Assembly: GCA_016207415.1 (NCBI GenBank)
Contig: JACQPT010000145.1
Coordinates: forward strand, 1 to 39,663
DNA from: Ignavibacteriales bacterium
Lineage (GTDB): Bacteria; Bacteroidota; Ignavibacteria; UBA10030
Reading direction: 5' to 3'
Length of the DNA: 39,663 nt
Shown: piece by piece, positions 34,466-39,663 of the stretch
How the letters are laid out: the number at the start of each line of letters is the position of its first letter
Position numbering within the stretch: the first letter of the stretch is position 1
Notes under the pieces: generated by a model
Seen by the model: only the letters and a program-made list of their open reading frames with translations
What the model was told of the DNA's origin: nothing
Databases searched by the model: none
Made by a program: the position numbers and the translations under genes

Positions 34466-34965
34466 TTCATCCCGATCAATTCTATTCAGCAGATGACTAC
34501 CCGGCCGACCGCCAAAGGGCGTCGATGTGGGCTCGTATCAGGCGCGAAATGGGCGGACCGTCAAGATTCCTTTTTCTGGCAGACCGGAGGAGTTTCTTTC
34601 ACGGAATGGCGGCTTCGTTTCTTGTCATGTTTGCCGCCGTCGGTGTGTACACCACCGCGAGAGGAGCGATCGAGTATTCCCAGCCCCAGGCGGTGAAACT
34701 GGATCGGGCATACCAGTCGGCTATCCGGGAATTTGAAAGAATTGCGATCCAGACTATGGACGGCAGCCAGAGTGAGCTCAGCAAAGAACTGAGCCTCACG
34801 AGAAAAGAACACCTTGAGCTGCTGGACAAGGCCATCAATGAGCTGAAGCTGGAGACAAATTCCAACGACTTCTCAAGCCTCAAGCGCGTGCGGCTGCGTC
34901 AGCTGTACAGCCTCAAGCTGAAACTTTTACAGGAAATGGTTGAACAGGGAGAAATAGAATTATGA
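34462..34965 (+). CDS. Single-pass membrane protein, putative anti-sigma factor
   Basis: A 167-residue protein with an N-terminal cytoplasmic stretch of about 45 residues, one transmembrane helix at about 47-64 (MAASFLVMFAAVGVYTT), and a long, charged, probably helical C-terminal part (about 75-165) outside the membrane. Its place directly behind the ECF sigma factor, coupled by ATGA, suggests a membrane-bound anti-sigma factor. There is no zinc-binding HxxxCxxC motif or other recognised anti-sigma domain, so this rests on context alone. Its stop overlaps the next start by four bases in the same way. Confidence 0.7.
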   Translation: MIHPDQFYSADDYPADRQRASMWARIRREMGGPSRFLFLADRRSFFHGMAASFLVMFAAVGVYTTARGAIEYSQPQAVKLDRAYQSAIREFERIAIQTMDGSQSELSKELSLTRKEHLELLDKAINELKLETNSNDFSSLKRVRLRQLYSLKLKLLQEMVEQGEIEL

Positions 34966-36362
34966 AGACTGTATCGTTCATCCTCTTCGCGGCAGCCGCT
35001 TCGTTTTTTCCACTCAACGAAAAGAGCCGTGAAATTGAACGGAGGATAGCCACCGAACCTTCCCAAAAGATTGAGCTTAAGGGTTTTAACGGATCGAGAA
35101 TCGAATTCAAATCCTGGGATAAGAACGAGGTCTACATCAAGCTCAACGTCAGTATTTCCTCTTCTAGCGACGAATTCGAGGACGAGTACATCAAAACCGT
35201 GGCGATCTCCGATAAATCTTCGCCAACGACGGTGGCGATTTTCTTCGACGAACTTGATTCGCGTCATGGAGAGGGATTCTCTCTCAGAAAGCTCTTTAAC
35301 CTGGAATTCCGCTCATACGTGCGAAAAGACATACGGGGCGAGATCTTTGTTCCGCAGTCAAATGCCTTGTATACGGACATGCGGTATGGCTCCCTCTCCC
35401 TCGAGGACATGAAAGGCGTGCTCGAGCTGGACGGCCAGAGCAACACACTCCGGCTGAAAAACTGCACCGCTCTCAAAACCATTCGAAATAACTACGGCAA
35501 GTCGACGCTCGACGACTGCGGAGGTGCGCTTCGCCTGGAGTCCCAAAGTGGCACGGTCAAAGTCGACGATTTCAAGGGGTCGCTGGATATCGAAGCCAAA
35601 TATTCAAACATCACCGTTAGCCGCGTCAGTGAATCCACCACCATACATTCGCAAAGCGGGACGCTGACCATCGAGGACATTGGGGAAGACCTCTCGGTGG
35701 AATCTGATTACTCCACGCTGACGATTAATCGTGTGAAGGGCTTGGTTGGCGTCTCGAACAAAAGCGGCAAGATCAAAATCAAAACGGTGGATGGCGTCCA
35801 GGTGGACGGGCTGTACAGCAACATCGACATCACGTCCGTGAGCGGAAAATCCAATAAACCCATTAAAGTGCGCGGACAATCCGGAAGACTCGACCTTACC
35901 GATGCCGTTGGAGACCTGGTGATTGACAACCCGTATTCGACGATGAACCTTAAAAACGTCAAGGGAAATGTTGAATTGTCCAGTCAGAGCGCGAGAATCA
36001 CTGCCGAGAACATATCGGGGGATTGGAATTCAAAAACGATGTACAGTTCAATTTCAATTTATGGCCTGACCGCTCAGACCGTAAGCATTGCAAACAAAAG
36101 CAACCCCGTCGACGTGGAGCTCGTCTCGAAACCGACTAAGCTGAACATCAACAATGAGTATGGCAGTGTGACGGTATCCCTGCCAAGCGGCTTCTCGGGC
36201 GATGTTCGACTGAAGGCGACGTACGGAAGAATCCGGTCAGATCTGCCTGTCGAAGTGGAGGATGTCGGAAGCGGAGCGATTGCGATTGGAAAGATAGGAA
36301 CGGGGAGCGGCTCGATGAGAATTGAAACGACGTCGGGGAATATCAAGGTGACGCAGAGGTGA
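34962..36362 (+). CDS. Secreted DUF4097-like beta-solenoid protein with alternating rungs
   Basis: A 466-residue protein with a signal peptide (about 1-17). From about residue 140 to 440 the sequence is a train of rungs of about 18 residues, in two alternating types: rungs opening with an aromatic and Ser or Gly (MRYGSLSL, KYSNITV, DYSTLTI, PYSTMNL, MYSSISI) and rungs opening with QSG or a close variant (QSNTLRL, QSGTVKV, QSGTLTI, QSGRLDL, QSARITA). This gives a two-rung period of about 36 residues. The fold should be a right-handed beta-solenoid like other DUF4097 proteins. It is translated by ATGA coupling behind the membrane protein. The role is unknown; a regulon-linked envelope protein or a sensor partner is possible. 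Confidence 0.85.
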   Translation: MKTVSFILFAAAASFFPLNEKSREIERRIATEPSQKIELKGFNGSRIEFKSWDKNEVYIKLNVSISSSSDEFEDEYIKTVAISDKSSPTTVAIFFDELDSRHGEGFSLRKLFNLEFRSYVRKDIRGEIFVPQSNALYTDMRYGSLSLEDMKGVLELDGQSNTLRLKNCTALKTIRNNYGKSTLDDCGGALRLESQSGTVKVDDFKGSLDIEAKYSNITVSRVSESTTIHSQSGTLTIEDIGEDLSVESDYSTLTINRVKGLVGVSNKSGKIKIKTVDGVQVDGLYSNIDITSVSGKSNKPIKVRGQSGRLDLTDAVGDLVIDNPYSTMNLKNVKGNVELSSQSARITAENISGDWNSKTMYSSISIYGLTAQTVSIANKSNPVDVELVSKPTKLNINNEYGSVTVSLPSGFSGDVRLKATYGRIRSDLPVEVEDVGSGAIAIGKIGTGSGSMRIETTSGNIKVTQR

Positions 36363-36470
36363 GTTTCGTTGTTCGGGGAGCAAAGCTCCCTCACAACTTT
36401 GATATCGGAAAGATAGGCACGGGAGCGGCTCGATGAGAATTGAAACGACGTCGGGGAATATCAAGGTGAC
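36288..36470 (+). repeat. Duplicated 3' end of the beta-solenoid gene
   Basis: Bases 36288-36352 (the last coding bases before the TGA) recur at 36407-36470 with one substitution and one missing G. Both copies contain GCGGCTCGATGAGAATTGAA and end in TCAAGGTGAC. The spacer (36353-36406) holds the stop codon and a small hairpin, GGGAGC / GCTCCC (36376-36390). The second copy is not in a sensible frame after the stop. In the second copy the sequence continues as CTTTAAAG instead of GCAGAGG. Confidence 0.9.
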
Positions 36471-36505
36471 TTTAAAGTCGTGTCACAATCTCAATAAGCT
36501 TCTTG

Positions 36506-39355
36506 TCACAAATACTGCCTGAGGAATTTCCCTGTGTGTGATTTTGGTGAGCGCGCAATCTCCTCGGGTGTTCCCGTCGCCACAATCTCTCCCCCCTCGT
36601 TTCCGGCCTCAGGCCCCAGGTCGACAATAAAGTCGGCGCATTTGATCACGTTCATGTTGTGTTCGATGACCAGTATCGAGTGTCCTGCTTTAACGAGCGC
36701 GTCGAAACATTTCAGAAGCTTCGCAATGTCGTCGAAATGAAGACCCGTCGTGGGTTCATCGAACAAGAACAGCGTTTTGCCCTCAGCTTCCGTTGCCGCC
36801 AAGTGATGAGCAAGTTTGATGCGTTGTGCCTCGCCGCCCGACAGCGTGGTCGCCGGCTGGCCAAGCCGTAAATAACCCAGGCCGACGTCGTCAAGCACTT
36901 TCAAGCGACGAGCGACCCTCTTGCCTTCTGCTGATTGTGCGAAAAACGAAATTGCCTCTGTGACCGTCATCTTGAGGATGTCGTCCACGTTTTTCCCCCG
37001 ATACCGGATATCCAGGACTTCTTTCTTGAATCGTTTGCCCTTGCAGGTTTCGCACGTGAGATACAAGTCGGCCAGGAACTGCATTTCGATTTTCTGAACG
37101 CCGTCTCCTTCGCACGTCTCGCATCGTCCACCCGGTACATTAAACGAAAAGTGGCCTGGTTTGAACCCGCGGATCTTTGCGGCCTGTGTTCCCGACAGAA
37201 GGTCCCGAATCAAATCAAACGCCTTGATGTACGTAATAGGATTGGATCGCGGCGTTCTCCCGATGGGTGATTGGTCAACCATTTCCACGTGTTGAATATT
37301 GTCCGCCCCCTCGATGGCAAGACATTTCCCCACGCTGCTGTCGTATATGCCTTTCAATTTTTGAAGTCCTGCATACAGAATATCGTGAACGAGAGTGCTT
37401 TTTCCCGATCCGCTGACACCCGTGACACATGTAAAAAGGTTTAAAGGGATGCGCACGTCAATATTCTTGAGGTTGTTTTCGGCCGCACCCCGAATGAACA
37501 CGGATTGCTCCGAGTCTTTCCTGCGGTCCTTCGGCGTCGGGATTGAAAGCCTTCCGTCGAGGTAGGACGCCGTGAGCGATGCGGGTTCCTGTTTGAGGCC
37601 TTCCAGATTTCCGCAGAACACAACCTCTCCGCCGGACTCCCCCGCCCTGGGCCCCATATCTACGACGACGTCGGCTGAACGAATCATATCCTCGTCGTGC
37701 TCGACGACAACGACGGTGTTTCCAAGGTCACGCAGGGACTTCAGGATATTGATAAGCTTGGAATTATCCCGCGGATGCAGTCCGATGCTGGGTTCGTCAA
37801 GAACATAGACCGAATCTCGCAAGGACGAGCCGAGCGATGTTGCCAGGTTGATCCGTTGAGATTCTCCGCCCGAAAGCGTCATCGTGAGTCGGTCCAAGGT
37901 AATGTACCCGATGCCCACTTCATGCAGGAAGCGAAGCCGTTTCTTGATTTCTTCCAGAATGCGTTTTCCCACTTCGGTGTCGTATTTCGACAGCTTCAGT
38001 CCTTGGAAGAACTCGTTGGCCTCGGAAATCGTCATTTTCACAACATCATGAATTGTCTTGTCACCAACCTTGATATGGAGCGCGTTCTTGCGTAACCTTG
38101 AGCCGCCGCATTCGTCGCAGGTTGTGTAACCTCTGTAACGACTCAAGAACACCCGGTAATGTATTTTATAAGACTTCCGCTCGATGAACTTGAAGAACTT
38201 GTTGATTCCGTCGAAGCCGTCATAACCATTCATGATGACGGCGAGCTGCTTTTCATTCAGCTTTGCGAAGGGGATGTCGACAGAAATTCCTGATTGCTTC
38301 GAGACGCGCAGCAGATCTGAGAGATTCTCTCGCCACCGTGGAAACGTCCACGGTTGAATGGCACCCTGGCGTATCGTTTTGTTCGGATTTGGAACGACAA
38401 GGTTCATGTCGATGCCGATTGAACGGCCAAATCCCTGGCATTTGGGGCACGCCCCTACCGGGTTGTTGAATGAGAATAGTCGCGGCTCAGGGTCTTCGTA
38501 GCGAATTCCGTCGTTGGAGCATTCATAGTGTTGCGTGAACTTCAGCAGTCGTTTCTCTTCAAGTAGATAGATGAAAGTATACCCATCGCCTTCGACAAAC
38601 GCAGTTTCGACGGAATCGGTAACACGGGTTTGGTTTTCCTGGTCGTTTTTACGAACCACGAGCCGGTCAACCAGAACGCTCACCCCTTTTTTCTCTTTCC
38701 CTTTGAAATCTTTTTCATTGAGGTCAATGAGTTCGCCGTCCACGACGATGCGATAGAATCCGCGTTTCTTCAGGGCCTGGAATTCCTCTTTCATGGACCT
38801 TCCTGGATGGTCATGCAAAGGGAACATGACAAAGAGTTTTGTGCCGTCGGCCTCCTGGAACAATCGTTCGACGACGATCGTGACAGTATCCCGCTGAACG
38901 AGATTTCCGCATGCTCTGCAATAGGTTTTGCCGACCCTGCCAAAGAGAAGTCGAAGGTAATCATAGACTTCCGTTGTCGTAGCGACGGTGGAACGCGGGT
39001 TGCGCGTTGTGGTTTTCTGCTCGATGGCAATTGCCGGACTGATTCCCTGGATCAGGTCGACATCGGGTTTTTCCATTCTCTCGAGGAATTGCCGTGCGTA
39101 GGAGGAGAGGCTTTCGACGTAACGTCGCTGTCCTTCTGCGTAAATCGTATCGAACGCGAGGCTGGATTTTCCCGATCCGCTGACGCCGGTCATAACAATA
39201 AGCCTATCGCGCGGGATTTCGAGGTTGATGTTCTTGAGGTTGTGAACCCTCGCTCCGCGGATAGTTATGTGGGTGATTCTGCTTGGATTGCGGACAGCCT
39301 TTTGGGCTTTGGGTTCCTTTGTTCGAGGTCTCGTTTTTGCCGGGATTTCGGACAT
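36506..39355 (-). CDS. uvrA: Excinuclease ABC subunit A
   Basis: A 949-residue UvrA, the damage-recognition ATPase of nucleotide excision repair. Both ABC modules are present: Walker [10 protein letters not shown] near 56-64 and GVSGSGKST near 640; signature LSGGESQR near 490 and LSGGEAQR near 830; Walker B motifs [14 protein letters not shown] and [14 protein letters not shown]. The C-terminal zinc module (CETCEGDG ... CETCKGKRF) is intact. In the N-terminal zinc module, the usual first pair is reduced to a single cysteine (YECSNDG), followed by CPKCQGFG, as also happens in other Bacteroidota-like UvrA proteins. The start at ATG 39355 gives a lysine- and proline-rich tail of about 28 residues before the conserved part. 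It is convergent with the solenoid operon. Confidence 0.97.
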   Translation of the reverse strand: MSEIPAKTRPRTKEPKAQKAVRNPSRITHITIRGARVHNLKNINLEIPRDRLIVMTGVSGSGKSSLAFDTIYAEGQRRYVESLSSYARQFLERMEKPDVDLIQGISPAIAIEQKTTTRNPRSTVATTTEVYDYLRLLFGRVGKTYCRACGNLVQRDTVTIVVERLFQEADGTKLFVMFPLHDHPGRSMKEEFQALKKRGFYRIVVDGELIDLNEKDFKGKEKKGVSVLVDRLVVRKNDQENQTRVTDSVETAFVEGDGYTFIYLLEEKRLLKFTQHYECSNDGIRYEDPEPRLFSFNNPVGACPKCQGFGRSIGIDMNLVVPNPNKTIRQGAIQPWTFPRWRENLSDLLRVSKQSGISVDIPFAKLNEKQLAVIMNGYDGFDGINKFFKFIERKSYKIHYRVFLSRYRGYTTCDECGGSRLRKNALHIKVGDKTIHDVVKMTISEANEFFQGLKLSKYDTEVGKRILEEIKKRLRFLHEVGIGYITLDRLTMTLSGGESQRINLATSLGSSLRDSVYVLDEPSIGLHPRDNSKLINILKSLRDLGNTVVVVEHDEDMIRSADVVVDMGPRAGESGGEVVFCGNLEGLKQEPASLTASYLDGRLSIPTPKDRRKDSEQSVFIRGAAENNLKNIDVRIPLNLFTCVTGVSGSGKSTLVHDILYAGLQKLKGIYDSSVGKCLAIEGADNIQHVEMVDQSPIGRTPRSNPITYIKAFDLIRDLLSGTQAAKIRGFKPGHFSFNVPGGRCETCEGDGVQKIEMQFLADLYLTCETCKGKRFKKEVLDIRYRGKNVDDILKMTVTEAISFFAQSAEGKRVARRLKVLDDVGLGYLRLGQPATTLSGGEAQRIKLAHHLAATEAEGKTLFLFDEPTTGLHFDDIAKLLKCFDALVKAGHSILVIEHNMNVIKCADFIVDLGPEAGNEGGEIVATGTPEEIARSPKSHTGKFLRQYL

Positions 39356-39534
39356 TTTGTGACTTCGGATTAGGCGGAATATGAAATGTAATCAAAAATT
39401 CTTGCGAATACACGAGTTCTTGTCAGAGTAAACCGACAGCCCCCCTTTGAAAACCCGTGGAGACTTTCGGGTTTACCGAAAAACAAAAAAACCCCACTTG
39501 AGGTGGGGTTTCGCAATTACTTTCGAAAGAGATT
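39356..39534. promoter_or_regulatory. Intergenic region between fusA and uvrA
   Basis: These 179 bases hold the fusA terminator at the right and must hold the uvrA promoter at the left. A second stem, AAACCCG / CGGGTTT (39451-39474), and a wider pair, GTAAACC / GGTTTAC (39428-39434 with 39470-39476), lie between and could form alternative structures. No SOS-box-like palindrome was recognised in front of uvrA. Confidence 0.35.
39479..39511 (-). terminator. Intrinsic terminator after the elongation factor G gene
   Basis: On the minus strand AAACCCCAC and GTGGGGTTT form a perfect 9-bp stem (39489-39497 with 39503-39511) around a five-base loop. A long T-rich tract follows (A-rich on the plus strand at 39479-39491). 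This is the strongest terminator in the window and lies 23 bases after the fusA-type stop codon. Confidence 0.92.
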
Positions 39535-39663
39535 TTATTCAGCTTCCACCTTTGCTTTGTCGTGTGCGGCGATGACTTTCTCCGCCTGCTCGCGCGGTAA
39601 CTCGTCGTAGTGGGAAAATTTTGTGCGGTAAATTCCCCTTCCTTGAGTCATAGAACGAAGAAT
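39535..39663 (-). CDS. fusA: Elongation factor G, C-terminal 42 codons (5' truncated by the window edge)
   Basis: The minus strand is open from the window edge to a TAA at 39535-39537. The peptide begins ILRSMTQGRGIYRTKFSHY and continues DELPREQAEKVI before a charged tail ending KVEAE. The segment LRSMTQGRG followed by FSHY and a Glu-Leu-Pro is the closing part of domain V of elongation factor G, the GTPase that moves tRNA and mRNA during translation. Only the end is visible, so a paralogue (a second EF-G or a ribosome-protection-type relative) cannot be excluded. A strong terminator follows at once. Confidence 0.85.
   Translation of the reverse strand: MLRSMTQGRGIYRTKFSHYDELPREQAEKVIAAHDKAKVEAE

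Noticed and set aside
36363-36505. Second short coding region made from the duplicated tail
   Set aside because: The one-base loss shifts the frame, there is no start with a ribosome site, and it is best explained as a duplicated fragment.

Overview
The window looks like chromosomal DNA of a Gram-negative bacterium of the Bacteroidota / Ignavibacteriota / Chlorobiota group. The reasons are a type IX secretion plug-type protein (DUF5103), a TonB-dependent receptor coupled to a DUF4249 lipoprotein, DUF2911, DUF1684 and DUF4097 family proteins, a large secreted PIG-L enzyme next to an SSS symporter, and many genes without a Shine-Dalgarno sequence beside some with a perfect one. Base composition is about half GC. 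Placement below phylum level is inference. No rRNA, tRNA, CRISPR array, transposase or phage gene was seen, and no stretch longer than 300 bases lacks a gene.

Layout. 1-4067 (+): the 3' end of a CocE/PepX-type hydrolase, an acetyltransferase fused to an NTF2-like domain, a Tat-signal class V aminotransferase and a DUF2911 protein, closed by a terminator. 4124-8527 (-): secreted PIG-L protein, a previously unlisted 42-residue membrane peptide, and a sodium:solute symporter, read as one operon. 8723-14784 (+): CsgG-like protein with terminator, DUF1684 protein, alpha/beta hydrolase, aldehyde dehydrogenase, and a large Rossmann protein of unknown function. 14785-15243: a four-helix-bundle gene inside an inverted-repeat pair that fills the gap between two convergent genes exactly. 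15242-21120 (-): a tripartite export operon (TolC, adaptor, ATPase, two permeases). 21305-31519 (-): a long tight run holding fructose-bisphosphate aldolase, a HAD phosphatase broken by an in-frame TAG, a GT-C type membrane glycosyltransferase, the T9SS plug-like protein, a Gfo/Idh/MocA oxidoreductase, a CCA-adding/poly(A) polymerase-type enzyme, a TonB receptor and its DUF4249 partner. 31693-36362 (+): an rRNA methyltransferase of the RlmI type, an outer-membrane barrel protein, and a three-gene operon of ECF sigma factor, single-pass membrane protein and beta-solenoid protein joined by ATGA overlaps. 36506-39663 (-): uvrA and the last 42 codons of an elongation factor G gene with a strong terminator between them.

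How the genes work together. Most of the window serves the cell envelope: export (TolC operon), uptake (TonB/DUF4249, SSS symporter), secretion (plug-like protein), envelope sensing (ECF operon) and secreted enzymes. Housekeeping genes (fbaB, cca-type, uvrA, fusA, RlmI-type methyltransferase) are interspersed. The features that most deserve a second look are the inverted-repeat four-helix-bundle cassette, the small membrane peptide coupled to the symporter, the two-register beta-solenoid encoded with an ECF sigma factor, the 3'-end duplication after that gene, and the interrupted HAD gene.
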